Shown here: positions 55,240 through 64,000 of the stretch, piece by piece
How positions within the stretch are numbered: position 1 is the first letter of the stretch
Layout: each line of letters opens with the position of its first letter
Source: Salinicoccus sp. Bachu38
GTDB lineage: Bacteria > Bacillota > Bacilli > Staphylococcales > Salinicoccaceae
Direction of reading: 5' to 3'
DNA length: 64,000 nt
Assembly: GCF_038561955.2 (NCBI RefSeq)
Contig: NZ_CP138333.2
Coordinates: 1,488,001-1,552,000 of the forward strand
The notes under the pieces: generated by a model
What the model was told of the DNA's origin: nothing
Database searches by the model: none
Seen by the model: the letters and a program-made list of their open reading frames with translations, nothing else
Made by a program: the position numbers and the translations under genes

Positions 55240-56817
55240 TTACCCGTTATATTCGATTGGTGCATTCGGTCCGAGTGGGATGCCGAACAGCATCCATACG
55301 ATGAGCATGATCGCCCACGTGACAAAGAAGAAGATGGAATATGGGAGCATGACGGAAATCAATGTACCAATCCCGATATTCTTATCATACTGCTGTGCAA
55401 AAGCGATGATGATCGCAAAGTATGTCATCAGTGGTGTAATGATGTTCGTGGAAGAATCCGCTACACGATATGCCATGGTCGTCAGTTCCGGAGAGTATCC
55501 GAGCTGCATCATGATCGGCACGAATATCGGTGCCATCATCGCCCATTTGGCACTGGCACTTCCGATGAAGAGATTGACCACGGCCGTGACGAACATGAAG
55601 CCGATGATCAGCGGGATGCCAGTGAGGTTGAGCGCTTCGAGCAGTTCTGCACCATAGACGCCGATGACCAGGCCGATGTTGGATTCTGCGAAGTACGCGA
55701 CAAACTGGCCTGCTGTGAATGCCAGGACGATGAACATGCCCATCGCAGCCATCGTTTCGGTCATCTGGTTGGCAACATCCTTATCATTTTTGATACTGCG
55801 GGTAATCAGTCCATAGACTAGACCCGGTATGAAGAAGAGTATAGCAATCACCGGCACCAGTCCGTCACTCATGAATGGAGACTGGACGATTGTATCCATG
55901 TAGCTGCCGATCGCATCGTCACCACGCATCGGAGAATTCGGCAGCACGACGAGGAGCAGTGCGAGCGCTATGCCCACAACAGCGGAAATGATCGCCCAGA
56001 TCAGCCCTTTCTTCTCAACAGGCTTCAGGGGATTCATTTCATCCGTGCTTTCCACTGCAGTGGAATCGCCATTCTTTGGATTGAATTTCCCGAGTCTCGG
56101 CTCGACGATCTTGTCGGAGACGAACCACCCTACAAGGGTGAGCAGGAATACACTCGCTGAGATGAAGAAGTAGTTCATCGCCACGTTCATGCCTTCTGCA
56201 TATTCCGGATCGATGACTGATGCCGCTGCGATTGAAAGTTCCGCGAGCATCGCGTCTGTTCCGCTGAGGAGCAGGTTGGCAGAGAATCCGGCAGAAACAC
56301 CGGCGAATGCAGCTGCAAGACCTGCAAGCGGATGTCTGCCAAGTGCGAGGAACAGTACGGCCCCAAGTGGTGGCAGTACGACATATCCTGCATCGGAAGC
56401 GAGCGAAGACATGATACCGGCAAAGACCAGTCCGGCAGTAATCAGCTGCTTCGGTATGGACAGAACGAACCCGCGCAATGCAGCACTGATCAGTCCGGAC
56501 CTTTCAGCAACACCTATACCAAGCATTGTGACAAGCACTACGCCGAGCGGTGCAAAGTTGATGAAGTTGTCGGTCATGCTTGAGAATATGTAGCTTATCC
56601 CTTCACTGTCAAGCAGATTATTGATTGAAACAGTTTCCTGATCCTCTCCTGGGTGCTCCACCGTAATCTCGAATATCGATAGGACGGCAGACGCTACCAG
56701 TGTCAGCGCTGCAAGCAGCGCAAACAGAGTTACCGGGTGAGGCAGTTTATTACCCAGCCACTCGACAAAATCAAGGAATTTTTGAAAAATACCATTTTTC
56801 TTTCTACCATTTTCCAT
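55240..56817 (-). CDS. AbgT family transporter
   Basis: 525-residue membrane protein of the AbgT family, which in other bacteria imports p-aminobenzoyl-glutamate or exports sulfonamides. About 13 hydrophobic segments, the N-terminal WLGNKLPHPVTLFALLA and the central SDAGYVVLPPLGA loop fit. Start ATG at 56817 is chosen because the open frame upstream overlaps the leader; a GGGAGG lies 11 nt away. Occupies the place held by phoP-phoR in Bacillus and Staphylococcus. Own promoter. Confidence 0.9.
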   Translation of the reverse strand: MENGRKKNGIFQKFLDFVEWLGNKLPHPVTLFALLAALTLVASAVLSIFEITVEHPGEDQETVSINNLLDSEGISYIFSSMTDNFINFAPLGVVLVTMLGIGVAERSGLISAALRGFVLSIPKQLITAGLVFAGIMSSLASDAGYVVLPPLGAVLFLALGRHPLAGLAAAFAGVSAGFSANLLLSGTDAMLAELSIAAASVIDPEYAEGMNVAMNYFFISASVFLLTLVGWFVSDKIVEPRLGKFNPKNGDSTAVESTDEMNPLKPVEKKGLIWAIISAVVGIALALLLVVLPNSPMRGDDAIGSYMDTIVQSPFMSDGLVPVIAILFFIPGLVYGLITRSIKNDKDVANQMTETMAAMGMFIVLAFTAGQFVAYFAESNIGLVIGVYGAELLEALNLTGIPLIIGFMFVTAVVNLFIGSASAKWAMMAPIFVPIMMQLGYSPELTTMAYRVADSSTNIITPLMTYFAIIIAFAQQYDKNIGIGTLISVMLPYSIFFFVTWAIMLIVWMLFGIPLGPNAPIEYNG

Positions 56818-56852
56818 TTCAAAAATTTCCTCCCATTTTAAACTGTAAACCG

Positions 56853-56877
56853 AAAAGGCCACCAAATTGGCAGCCTT
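56853..56877 (-). terminator. Terminator after mdh
   Basis: Imperfect hairpin AAGGCTGCCAA / TTTGGTGGCCTT then TTCGG on the minus strand. It overlaps the expected transcription start of the AbgT gene. Confidence 0.6.
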
Positions 56878-56880
56878 ATC

Positions 56881-56909
56881 AGTATAATGCCCATACTTGA
56901 ATTTTACAA
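56881..56909 (-). promoter_or_regulatory. AbgT gene promoter
   Basis: TTGTAA (56904-56909), 17-nt spacer, TATACT (56881-56886), immediately after the mdh stop codon. Confidence 0.65.
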
Positions 56910-56912
56910 ATA

Positions 56913-57845
56913 TTATTTCAACATATTCATGACGTTCGTTACAGACTCTTTGGATTTATCCAGCTGGTCTTTTTCTTCGTCGGTCAGTTCGAGTTCAATG
57001 ATGCTCTCTATGCCTTCTGCGCCAAGCACAGTAGGCACACCAAGATAGATATCTCCATAGCCATACTCGCCTTCGAGATAGGCGATAGCCGGCAGCACAC
57101 GCTTCTGATCCGAAAGGATTGCTTCAGCCATTTCGACAAGTGCGGCAGCAGGCGCATAATAGGCGGAACCACTGCCAAGCAGGTTGACGATCTCAGCCCC
57201 GCCCTTCCTTGTCCGCTCGATGATGGCATCAATCCTATCCTGGCTCAGCAGGCTCGTAAGTGGCACACCGCCTACATTGGAATAGCGTATGAGCGGTACC
57301 ATGTCATCACCATGGCCGCCAAGGACGAAGCCTTGCACATCCTTGACGGAAAGCTTCAGTTCTTCGGCGATGAATGTTCTGAACCTCGCTGTATCGAGTA
57401 CACCGGACTGGCCGATCACCCTGTTTTTGGGAAAGCCGGACTCCTTATATACAGTGTAGGTCATTGCATCCACCGGGTTGGTCAGGACGATGATTGAACA
57501 GTCAGGTGAATATTTCACTATTTCACGCGTAACGGCAGACATCACCTTCTGATTTGTTTTCACCAGATCATCCCTGCTCATGCCCGGTTTTCTCGCAATT
57601 CCAGCTGTAATGATGACAATATCGGAGTCTCTTGTATCTTCATAATTGCTCGTGCCTGTAATGTCCACATCGACACCCAGGACAGGTGTCGCCTCCGACA
57701 TATCGAGGGCCTTGCCCCGGGTCGGGTCTTCAGCCTGCGGAATATCGACCAGCACAACGTCGCCCAATGCTTTTGATGCAGCGATGAAGGCTGTCGTGGC
57801 ACCGGTAAATCCGGCGCCGATGACCGAAATCTTCTTTCTGTTCAT
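56913..57845 (-). CDS. mdh: Malate dehydrogenase
   Basis: NAD-dependent oxidation of malate to oxaloacetate. 310 residues of the lactate/malate dehydrogenase family: [11 protein letters not shown] nucleotide fold, [17 protein letters not shown], proton-relay His in [12 protein letters not shown] near residue 175. The substrate-loop segment [11 protein letters not shown] has the arginine typical of MDH. Start ATG at 57845 has AAGGAGCG at 8 nt. Last gene of citZ-icd-mdh, the Bacillus arrangement; Staphylococcus aureus instead relies on a quinone-linked enzyme. Confidence 0.94.
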   Translation of the reverse strand: MNRKKISVIGAGFTGATTAFIAASKALGDVVLVDIPQAEDPTRGKALDMSEATPVLGVDVDITGTSNYEDTRDSDIVIITAGIARKPGMSRDDLVKTNQKVMSAVTREIVKYSPDCSIIVLTNPVDAMTYTVYKESGFPKNRVIGQSGVLDTARFRTFIAEELKLSVKDVQGFVLGGHGDDMVPLIRYSNVGGVPLTSLLSQDRIDAIIERTRKGGAEIVNLLGSGSAYYAPAAALVEMAEAILSDQKRVLPAIAYLEGEYGYGDIYLGVPTVLGAEGIESIIELELTDEEKDQLDKSKESVTNVMNMLK

Positions 57846-57875
57846 GCTGTCCACGCTCCTTGTCATCAAACATGA

Positions 57876-59141
57876 TTACATGTTCTTGATCAGTTCATCT
57901 CCAAATTCGGAACACTTCACTTCCGTTGCTCCATCCATCAGACGGGCAAAGTCATATGTGACGACTTTGGAAGCGATCGTTTTTTCCATTGATTTAGTAA
58001 TGAGGTCAGCAGCTTCCTGCCATCCGAGGTGCTCAAGCATCAAGACGCCCGAGAGGATGACTGAAGAAGGGTTCACCTTATCAAGTCCAGCGTATTTAGG
58101 TGCAGTACCGTGGGTTGCTTCGAAGATCGCATGTCCTGTTTCGTAGTTGATGTTCGCGCCCGGCGCAATGCCGATACCGCCGACTTGTGCTGCAAGTGCA
58201 TCGGAGACATAGTCGCCGTTCAGGTTCATCGTCGCTACAACGCCAAAGTCCTTCGGACGCGTAAGGATCTGTTGCAGGAAGATGTCTGCAATCGCGTCCT
58301 TGATGACGATCTTGCCTGCTGATTCAGCTTCGGATTGGGCTTTGTCGGCCGCTTCCCTGCCTTCATCCTCTACAATCTTGTCATACTCTTTCCACGTGAA
58401 GACTTTATCTCCGAATTCGCGCTCAGCAAGGTCATAGCCCCAGGCTTTGAATGCACCTTCTGTAAACTTCATGATATTCCCTTTGTGGACAAGCGTTACA
58501 GACGGGCGGTTGTTGTCGATTGCATAGTTGATCGCCGAACGGACAAGTCTCTCAGTACCTTCCTTGGATACCGGCTTGATGCCGATTCCGGAAGTTTCAG
58601 GGAAACGGATGTTCTTTGCGCCCATTTCATTCTGCAGGAAATCGATGACTTTCTTGACATCATCAGTCCCTTCCTGGAATTCGATGCCCGCATAGATGTC
58701 CTCTGTATTTTCACGGAAAATGACCATGTCGGTTTCTTCCGGACGTTTCAGCGGAGAAGGCACACCTTCAAAATACCTTACAGGACGAAGGCATGTGAAG
58801 AGGTCCAGTTCCTGCCTCAGTGCCACGTTGAGTGAACGGATGCCGCCGCCGATTGGTGTTGTAAGAGGTCCTTTGATGGCCAGCAGATATTCATCGATCG
58901 TATCGAGCGTTTCCTGTGGCAGCCATTCGCCTGTCTTGTCGTAGGCTTTCTGTCCCGCAAGCACTTCTTTCCACTCGATTCCTTTTTTGCCGTCGTACGC
59001 TTTTTCAACTGCTGCATCAAGCACCTTGCTTGCTGCACTCCAGATGTCAGGACCGATGCCGTCCCCTTCGATGAATGGAATGACAGGTTGATCCGGTACG
59101 TTGAGTACCCCGTTGTCTGTAGTTATTTTTTGACTAGCCAT
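57876..59141 (-). CDS. icd: Isocitrate dehydrogenase (NADP)
   Basis: 421 residues. Substrate-binding segment [13 protein letters not shown] with the serine that is phosphorylated in enteric enzymes, [14 protein letters not shown], and the NADP-binding [12 protein letters not shown] region. TCA cycle step to 2-oxoglutarate. Between citZ and mdh in an operon with 30-35 nt gaps. Confidence 0.97.
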   Translation of the reverse strand: MASQKITTDNGVLNVPDQPVIPFIEGDGIGPDIWSAASKVLDAAVEKAYDGKKGIEWKEVLAGQKAYDKTGEWLPQETLDTIDEYLLAIKGPLTTPIGGGIRSLNVALRQELDLFTCLRPVRYFEGVPSPLKRPEETDMVIFRENTEDIYAGIEFQEGTDDVKKVIDFLQNEMGAKNIRFPETSGIGIKPVSKEGTERLVRSAINYAIDNNRPSVTLVHKGNIMKFTEGAFKAWGYDLAEREFGDKVFTWKEYDKIVEDEGREAADKAQSEAESAGKIVIKDAIADIFLQQILTRPKDFGVVATMNLNGDYVSDALAAQVGGIGIAPGANINYETGHAIFEATHGTAPKYAGLDKVNPSSVILSGVLMLEHLGWQEAADLITKSMEKTIASKVVTYDFARLMDGATEVKCSEFGDELIKNM

Positions 59142-59175
59142 AGAATTTATTCCTCCAATTATTTATCTTGATTGA

Positions 59176-60291
59176 TTATCTTTCTTCAATAGGTTCGTAT
59201 TTTCTGTCGGTCTGGCCCACATATTCGGCCCTTGGTCTGATCAGACGGTTGTCCTGATACTGTTCAAGGATGTGTGCAAGCCATCCGGACACACGGCTCA
59301 TGGCGAAAATCGGTGTAAACAGGTCATGGTCTATGCCGAGCGAGTGGTAGACGGATGCACTGAAGAAGTCGACGTTTGGAAGGAGACCTTTTTCCTTCTC
59401 CACGATATCTGCTATTTTGATGGACTTTTCATAGAGATCCGGTTCACCGATCTGCTCTGTCAGCTTCTTGGACATATCCCTCAAGTATTTTGCACGAGGA
59501 TCCCCTTCTTTGTAGACGCGGTGGCCCATGCCCATGATTTTTTCCTTGTTGGCGAACTTCTCTTCAAGATAGCTTTCCACATCATCCGATGAGTCGATTT
59601 CGGAAAGCATCTTCATTACACGTTCGTTGGCGCCGCCATGGAGTGGGCCTTTCAATGCTCCGGCTGCCGCCGTGACACCGGAATATACATCGGACAGTGT
59701 CGCCACACATACACGTGCAGTGAATGTGGATGCATTGAGTTCGTGGTCCGCATGGAGGACAAGTGCTTTGTTCATCGCTTCAACTTCAGTATCATTCGGC
59801 TCTTTTCCATTGAGCATGTACAGGAAGTTGGCTGCATAGCTTAGTCCTTCTTTCGGTTTCACGACTTCCTGGCCATTGCGGATTCTTGAGAATGCAGAAA
59901 CCAGGGATGCAACTTTCGCCTGGATGCGGATTGCTTTTTCCTGGTTCGCCTCTTCACTCATGTCTTCTGCATTCGGATCGAAATGCGCGAGATATGACAG
60001 TGCAGTCCTGATGCCCGTCATCGGGTGGACCTTGTCTGCAGCATATTCTTCAAAATGGTTGTAGACTCTCGGGTTGAGTGTCATATGCTCGAATAGTTTG
60101 GCCTGGAACTCGTCCAGTTCCGATTGATTCGGGAGCCTGTCGTTCCAGAGCAGGAAGACTACTTCCTCAAACGATGCATTTTCAGCAAGGTCATCGATTT
60201 CATAGCCACAATAAGTGAGCTGGGAACCAATGATAGAACTGATGCGGGAATCGGCCGCTACAATACCTTCTAAACCTTTTTTGTCAGACAT
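59176..60291 (-). CDS. citZ: Citrate synthase
   Basis: Condenses oxaloacetate with acetyl-CoA. 371 residues with catalytic histidines in ADHELNAST and GMGHRVYKEGDPRAKYL and the aspartate in VDFFSASVYH. AGGAGA precedes the ATG. First gene of citZ-icd-mdh. Confidence 0.97.
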   Translation of the reverse strand: MSDKKGLEGIVAADSRISSIIGSQLTYCGYEIDDLAENASFEEVVFLLWNDRLPNQSELDEFQAKLFEHMTLNPRVYNHFEEYAADKVHPMTGIRTALSYLAHFDPNAEDMSEEANQEKAIRIQAKVASLVSAFSRIRNGQEVVKPKEGLSYAANFLYMLNGKEPNDTEVEAMNKALVLHADHELNASTFTARVCVATLSDVYSGVTAAAGALKGPLHGGANERVMKMLSEIDSSDDVESYLEEKFANKEKIMGMGHRVYKEGDPRAKYLRDMSKKLTEQIGEPDLYEKSIKIADIVEKEKGLLPNVDFFSASVYHSLGIDHDLFTPIFAMSRVSGWLAHILEQYQDNRLIRPRAEYVGQTDRKYEPIEER

Positions 60292-60343
60292 ATTGACTCT
60301 CCTTCTTAGTAATTCATAAAATAGCCACTTCGGCTTCTATACC

Positions 60344-60371
60344 ATTATATCAAATTCAAGAACTTTGTGAA
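60344..60371 (-). promoter_or_regulatory. citZ promoter candidate
   Basis: TTCACA (60366-60371), 16-nt spacer, TATAAT (60344-60349); TG-like extension is absent. Confidence 0.55.
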
Positions 60372-60420
60372 TAAATCAAGAAAATATATTAGATTGTGAA
60401 AAATTTACCGTTAACCCGCT

Positions 60421-60434
60421 CGAAAGCCCTTACA
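60421..60434. promoter_or_regulatory. Possible cre site upstream of citZ
   Basis: CGAAAGCCCTTACA differs from the ideal CcpA operator TGAAAGCGCTTTCA at three positions. About 80-90 nt upstream of the likely start. Weak. Confidence 0.3.
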
Positions 60435-60472
60435 AAAAGGAAAAGGCGGTAATTTAATGGAATCACCGCCTT
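60432..60472 (-). terminator. Terminator after the acetate symporter gene
   Basis: AAGGCGGT / ACCGCCTT stem with a 14-nt loop followed by TTCCTTTTTG on the minus strand. Confidence 0.75.
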
Positions 60473-60487
60473 CATAAGAAACAATTA

Positions 60488-60515
60488 ATTATCTTATTGA
60501 TGCTCATAAGATAAT
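60488..60515. repeat. AT-rich inverted repeat
   Basis: Perfect 10-bp arms ATTATCTTAT / ATAAGATAAT separated by TGATGCTC, between the symporter stop codon and its terminator. No assigned role. Confidence 0.6.
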
Positions 60516-60522
60516 CTTATTA

Positions 60523-62070
60523 TCAGTGGGAGACATCCGATGTCGATATGCCTGTGACCGATTTGACCTTGACTTCACGATACTTGTCATGGGATTCCGC
60601 TTTGCCGAGGAATGTTCCCAGGAAGGCGCCGATGAAGCCGGCAGGCACAGAAATCAACGCAGGATTATCCAATGGGAAGATTGGCTCCATGGCGATGAAC
60701 GCACTTCCGGTTGGATCCATTACATTCGGACTCAGTATGACGAGTGCCAGGGAGACGACAAGACCGGTGATGATGCCGGTGATCGCCCCCTGCGTGTTGA
60801 AGCGCTTCCAGAATATCGTATAGACGATGACGGGAAGATTGGCACTGGCGGCGACACAGAATGCCAGCGACACCAGGAAGGCCACGTTCTGGTCCTGGGC
60901 GAATATCGCAAGGATGATGGACAGCACACTGACGCTTAAAGCAGCTGTTCTCGCCGCCAGCATCTGTTCTCTATCCGTCATTTTCCCTTTCTTTATCACC
61001 TGTCCATAAATATCGTGTGCAAATGCACTTGCGCCGGAGAGCACCAGTCCGGCGACTACAGCAAGGATTGTTGCGAATGCGACAGCTGCAACGAAGGACA
61101 TCAGGAAGTCTCCCCCGAGCCTTTCAGCAAGCAATGGCGCCGCCATGTTGCCTGCCGGGTTTGCAGCGATGATCTCTTCCCGCGTCAGCAGTGCCGCAGC
61201 ACCAAAACCGAGGAAAACGGTCAGGATATAGAAGATTCCGATAATCCATGTCGCCCACATGACAGAGCTTCTCGCCGTCTTTGCATCCTTGACGGTGAAG
61301 AACCTCATGAGGATGTGGGGCAGACCTGCCGTACCGAACAGCAGGGCGACAATCAGGGAAATGTTATTGAGCGGAGAGTTCCCCTGTGCACCCGGATTCA
61401 GGAATGAACCTTCCAATTCCGGCGCAGTGATGTTCTTCATCTCACCGAACATCGCGAATATATTGAAGTTGAAGTTAAGCAGTACCAGAAAAGAAATGAT
61501 GAGCGTACCGATCATGAGCAGGACAGCCTTGACCATCTGTACCCAGCTCGTTGCCGTCATGCCGCCGAACAGCACATAGATCGTCATCATGATACCTACA
61601 AGAATGACGGAAATGCTGTAGGGTATATCGAATAGAAGCTGTATGAGCGCGCCTGCACCGACGAGCTGGGCAAGCATATAGAAGATGACGATGGTGATGG
61701 ATGAGAGGGCGGCGAATGCCCGGACCTTTTTCAGCTCGAACCTCGCTGCAATCATATCCGCTACTGTATATTTGCCCAGATTCCTGAGCGGTTCTGCGAC
61801 TATATACAGAACGACCAGATATGCCGTCAGATATCCCACACTATAGAAGAACCCATCGAATCCCCATAATGCAATCGCACCGGCAATACCAAGAAATGAT
61901 GCCGCCGACAGATAATCCCCTGAAATTGCCAGACCGTTCTGCCAGCCTGTCAGGCCTCCCCCTGCAGTGTAGAAATCACTCGTGGACTGTGTGCGTTTGG
62001 AAGCAAAATATGTAATTACCAATGTTGCCCCTACAAACACCAGAAACATGATGATGACTGTTAAATTCAT
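60523..62070 (-). CDS. Solute:sodium symporter, acetate permease type (ActP-like)
   Basis: 515-residue SSS-family transporter with about 13 helices. N-terminal FYTAGGGLTGWQNGLAISGDYLSAASFLG and GVSASAFAHDIYG-like LSGASAFAHDIYGQ segments are typical of cation/acetate symporters. Partner DUF485 gene overlaps by 4 nt, the standard actP pairing. Likely imports acetate or a similar acid with sodium, feeding the nearby TCA genes; substrate is inference. Confidence 0.88.
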   Translation of the reverse strand: MNLTVIIMFLVFVGATLVITYFASKRTQSTSDFYTAGGGLTGWQNGLAISGDYLSAASFLGIAGAIALWGFDGFFYSVGYLTAYLVVLYIVAEPLRNLGKYTVADMIAARFELKKVRAFAALSSITIVIFYMLAQLVGAGALIQLLFDIPYSISVILVGIMMTIYVLFGGMTATSWVQMVKAVLLMIGTLIISFLVLLNFNFNIFAMFGEMKNITAPELEGSFLNPGAQGNSPLNNISLIVALLFGTAGLPHILMRFFTVKDAKTARSSVMWATWIIGIFYILTVFLGFGAAALLTREEIIAANPAGNMAAPLLAERLGGDFLMSFVAAVAFATILAVVAGLVLSGASAFAHDIYGQVIKKGKMTDREQMLAARTAALSVSVLSIILAIFAQDQNVAFLVSLAFCVAASANLPVIVYTIFWKRFNTQGAITGIITGLVVSLALVILSPNVMDPTGSAFIAMEPIFPLDNPALISVPAGFIGAFLGTFLGKAESHDKYREVKVKSVTGISTSDVSH

Positions 62071-62378
62071 TCGTATTCCCCTTCCCTGTACTTTCTGATG
62101 ATTTCGTCGGCTTCCTTGTCAAACTCCTTCGCCCTTTTCATGTAGATGGTGACGAGTGTCCATACCATGATGAAGAGCAGAAATGCATAGATCCATGCCC
62201 ATGAAATATTACCGAATGCTTCATTGGTAAGCAGATCGGTATAGCCCGTCAGCACTGGAAAAATAAGAGTGGCGATGATGAAAAAGATGCTGATCGGCAG
62301 GATGAACCTGTTCCGTTTTCTAAGAAGTGCCTCGAATTCCGGCTGTGCAGCTATCTTCTTATAATCAATTTTTGACAT
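62067..62378 (-). CDS. DUF485 membrane protein
   Basis: 103 residues, two hydrophobic helices (about 27-48 and 61-82) between charged ends, as in YjcH of E. coli encoded with actP. Presumed accessory subunit of the symporter. AAGGGGG precedes the ATG. Confidence 0.9.
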   Translation of the reverse strand: MSKIDYKKIAAQPEFEALLRKRNRFILPISIFFIIATLIFPVLTGYTDLLTNEAFGNISWAWIYAFLLFIMVWTLVTIYMKRAKEFDKEADEIIRKYREGEYE

Positions 62379-62401
62379 TTCAATTCCCCCTTGTAACTAA
62401 C

Positions 62402-62430
62402 ATTCTATGGGGGGTGTATAATAATGTCAA
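62402..62430 (-). promoter_or_regulatory. Promoter of the DUF485-symporter operon
   Basis: Consensus TTGACA (62425-62430), 17-nt spacer, TAGAAT (62402-62407). Confidence 0.8.
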
Positions 62431-62467
62431 TTTTTTGAATAGTTAAAATGGTATATAATTACACCTA

Positions 62468-62483
62468 TTGGAAGCGCTTCATA
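62468..62483. promoter_or_regulatory. cre-like CcpA operator upstream of the symporter operon
   Basis: TTGGAAGCGCTTCATA has the palindromic core GAAGCGCTTC and misses the cre consensus at one defined position. Centred about 80 nt upstream of the expected start site, a location used for CcpA activation in Bacillus acetate genes; direction of control is unknown. Confidence 0.55.
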
Positions 62484-62488
62484 TAGTC

Positions 62489-62525
62489 AAAAAAAAAGAG
62501 CCCGTTCATTTTTTCGAACGGGTTC
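62489..62525 (-). terminator. Terminator after the lipoprotein gene
   Basis: GAACCCGTTC / GAACGGGCTC stem with an 8-nt loop then TTTTTTTT on the minus strand. Confidence 0.92.
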
Positions 62526-62529
62526 TTCC

Positions 62530-63261
62530 CTACATTTCTTTCGGTTTTTCAATCATCTCCACCTGGCCTATCCTGTCCATGGTAATATTCGAAATGATAT
62601 TCATCTCTTCTTCCCCGGAGCCTACCGTCAATGTAAGTTTTGCTCCGGTATACTGGTACTCTTCATTGAACTGGACCGTCACAAGGCCATTGAATGTATC
62701 CACATTTTCAAGTGCACTTGTCATCTCTTCATTAAAGAACGGCACGGCATCCTCTTTTTCATCTATGGTGTATCGTACCTCATAGCCTGATTCCTGTTCG
62801 GATGCCGTACCCTCCCTGAGCGGTTCGAGACGTGAAACAAGATCGCCATACCGGCTGTCTTCGATTTCACGTGGCGTGTCCTGCGCTTCGATGGTTCCGC
62901 CCTGATAGATGAAATGGTCGCCTTCGAAGATATAATGGGTCTTTATTTCCTCTCCATCGTCGACTTCCACCTTTATTTCATTCTGTTCACTTCTTGTAGT
63001 GATCGTCCTGACTACATATTGGCTGTCTCCGGAAGAAATGGTGGAAGTCTGTCTTGCTTCGTAGCTTACAGTGTCTCCCCATGCCGATGACGCTTCCCCT
63101 ATTATGTCGGAAGCTTCCATCGATCCACCGTCTTCTCCATCAGATTGCGCTTCCTCTCCAGTGGATTCCGGTGTTCCATCATCCTGAATGCCGGAATCGC
63201 CGTCTTCATTTCCGCATGCAGCCAACAATAGCATCATTGCCAATAATAATAACTTTTTCAT
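62530..63261 (-). CDS. Predicted lipoprotein
   Basis: 243 residues with a type II signal peptide: MKKLLLLAMMLLLAAC, lipobox LAAC, so lipid-anchored on the outer face of the membrane. After an acidic, Gly/Ser/Asp-rich linker the mature part looks like a beta-rich domain of the LolA/DUF6612-type (SYEARQTSTI, TVQFNEEYQYTGAKLTLTV). Function unknown. ATG at 63261 follows AGGTGG. Confidence 0.8.
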   Translation of the reverse strand: MKKLLLLAMMLLLAACGNEDGDSGIQDDGTPESTGEEAQSDGEDGGSMEASDIIGEASSAWGDTVSYEARQTSTISSGDSQYVVRTITTRSEQNEIKVEVDDGEEIKTHYIFEGDHFIYQGGTIEAQDTPREIEDSRYGDLVSRLEPLREGTASEQESGYEVRYTIDEKEDAVPFFNEEMTSALENVDTFNGLVTVQFNEEYQYTGAKLTLTVGSGEEEMNIISNITMDRIGQVEMIEKPKEM

Positions 63262-63310
63262 CTCCGCCACCTCATCTACATTATACCGGCCGTCTCTTTA
63301 GTCCACAACA

Positions 63311-63340
63311 ATAAAAAGGGTACTGTCAAAGTACCCTTTC
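63311..63340 (-). terminator. Terminator after pyk
   Basis: AAAGGGTACT / AGTACCCTTT stem, 5-nt loop, then TTATT on the minus strand. Confidence 0.85.
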
Positions 63341-63350
63341 CTGCATTCTG

Positions 63351-64000
63351 CTATAGTACATTGGCATGGCCGCTGAAGATGCAGTTCTGTTCGGAATCTA
63401 CAGTAATCGTCATTCCCTCTTCAAGAACTTTCAGGGCATCAGTTGCCCCTACAATCGTCGGCAGATTCAGATTCAGCCCCACAATGGCGCCATGGGAAGT
63501 CAATCCGCCCTCTGCTGTGACCAGACCAGCGGCCTTCTCCAGATAAGTGGTCATATCGGAACCAACAGACTGGACAACGACGATTTTTCCTTCGATATCC
63601 TTTTTTGAAAGGTCGTCTGATGAATTTACGATGACAACTTCACCGACAGTACTTCTTCTGCCTATGCCCTGTGCCCGAACCAGTACATCTCCGACAATGT
63701 GCAGCTTCATCAGATTGGTTGTTCCCGCTTCTCCGGTAGGTACACCGGCGGTAATGATCAGCAGGTCGCCATGGGTCGCGAATCCTTTTTCCATTGCGGC
63801 TGATACGGAAACATTCAATAGTTCGTCCGTATCCCTTTTTCCTTCCTTGACGACGGGATGGACCCCCCAGACAAGCTGGAGCTGCCGCGCTACATATTCA
63901 TGGGGTGTCACGGCGACGATATCAGCATGCGGACGGTATTTCGAAATCATTCTGGCTGTATGGCCGGATTCCGTCGCTGCCACAATCGCACGGCACTGCA
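63351..64000 (-). CDS. pyk: Pyruvate kinase, C-terminal part (runs off the right edge)
   Basis: About 216 residues of the 3' end. Begins inside the C-terminal domain (AIVAATESGHTARMISKYRP) and ends with the extra PEP-utilising-enzyme-like domain of Bacillales pyruvate kinases (GLTSHGAIVGLNLNLPTIVG). The rest of the gene lies outside. Gives pyruvate and ATP from phosphoenolpyruvate. A GTG at 63983 is internal, not a start. Confidence 0.95.
   Translation of the reverse strand, partial: QCRAIVAATESGHTARMISKYRPHADIVAVTPHEYVARQLQLVWGVHPVVKEGKRDTDELLNVSVSAAMEKGFATHGDLLIITAGVPTGEAGTTNLMKLHIVGDVLVRAQGIGRRSTVGEVVIVNSSDDLSKKDIEGKIVVVQSVGSDMTTYLEKAAGLVTAEGGLTSHGAIVGLNLNLPTIVGATDALKVLEEGMTITVDSEQNCIFSGHANVL

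Overview
The window reads as a chromosomal backbone segment from a low-to-mid G+C Gram-positive of the Staphylococcaceae. The proteins look staphylococcal (hemAXCDBL order, ZapA, DnaI/DnaB, NrdR, GapB, T-box controlled synthetases). Base composition is clearly higher in G+C than in Staphylococcus itself, and surface proteins are acidic. A Salinicoccus-like halophile is my best guess, made by eye and not by comparison. Almost every gene lies on the minus strand; the exceptions are a truncated transporter at the left edge, a small membrane protein, rnhC, luxS and a 90-residue hypothetical.

Layout, left to right: a YfcC-type transporter (5' cut off); folC and valS under a valine T-box; an AbrB-type membrane protein; a Ser/Glu-rich membrane protein; the heme operon hemA-hemX-hemC-hemD-hemB-hemL with a PerR-like box at its promoter; ysxC, clpX, tig; a YsoA-like helical protein and a Nudix protein (1-18.4 kb). 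An accessory island follows (18.5-23.2 kb): a molybdopterin oxidoreductase with a C-terminal LysM motif and a small helical partner, two tRNA-Arg genes, an acetyltransferase, a DCC thiol protein and a small membrane protein. Next come ysnB, rdgB, murI, a MarR regulator, sdhCAB, uvrC, trxA, a 32-residue membrane peptide, mutS2, polX, cvpA and zapA, then divergent rnhC-luxS, pheST under a T-box, an SpoU methyltransferase and an M42 peptidase (23-43 kb). The last third holds infC-rpmI-rplT with an L20-type leader, thrS with a T-box, dnaI, dnaB, nrdR, gapB with paired CcpN-like boxes, coaE, mutM, polA, an AbgT transporter, mdh, icd, citZ, an acetate symporter pair, a lipoprotein and the 3' part of pyk.

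Functionally the window joins heme synthesis, protein quality control (ClpX, trigger factor), translation, DNA repair and replication, and a nearly complete oxidative core: citrate synthase, isocitrate and malate dehydrogenases, succinate dehydrogenase and gluconeogenic GapB. Gene order from tig to pyk follows Bacillus subtilis closely as I recall it, better than it follows Staphylococcus, with phoPR missing between mdh and polA. The least ordinary items are the LysM-bearing molybdoenzyme, whose iron-sulfur motif lacks the usual fourth cysteine; an RNase HIII without its N-terminal domain; an apparent ATA start in infC; the regulatory boxes at gapB and hemA; and the 32-residue peptide. I saw no CRISPR array, insertion sequence, prophage or rRNA.
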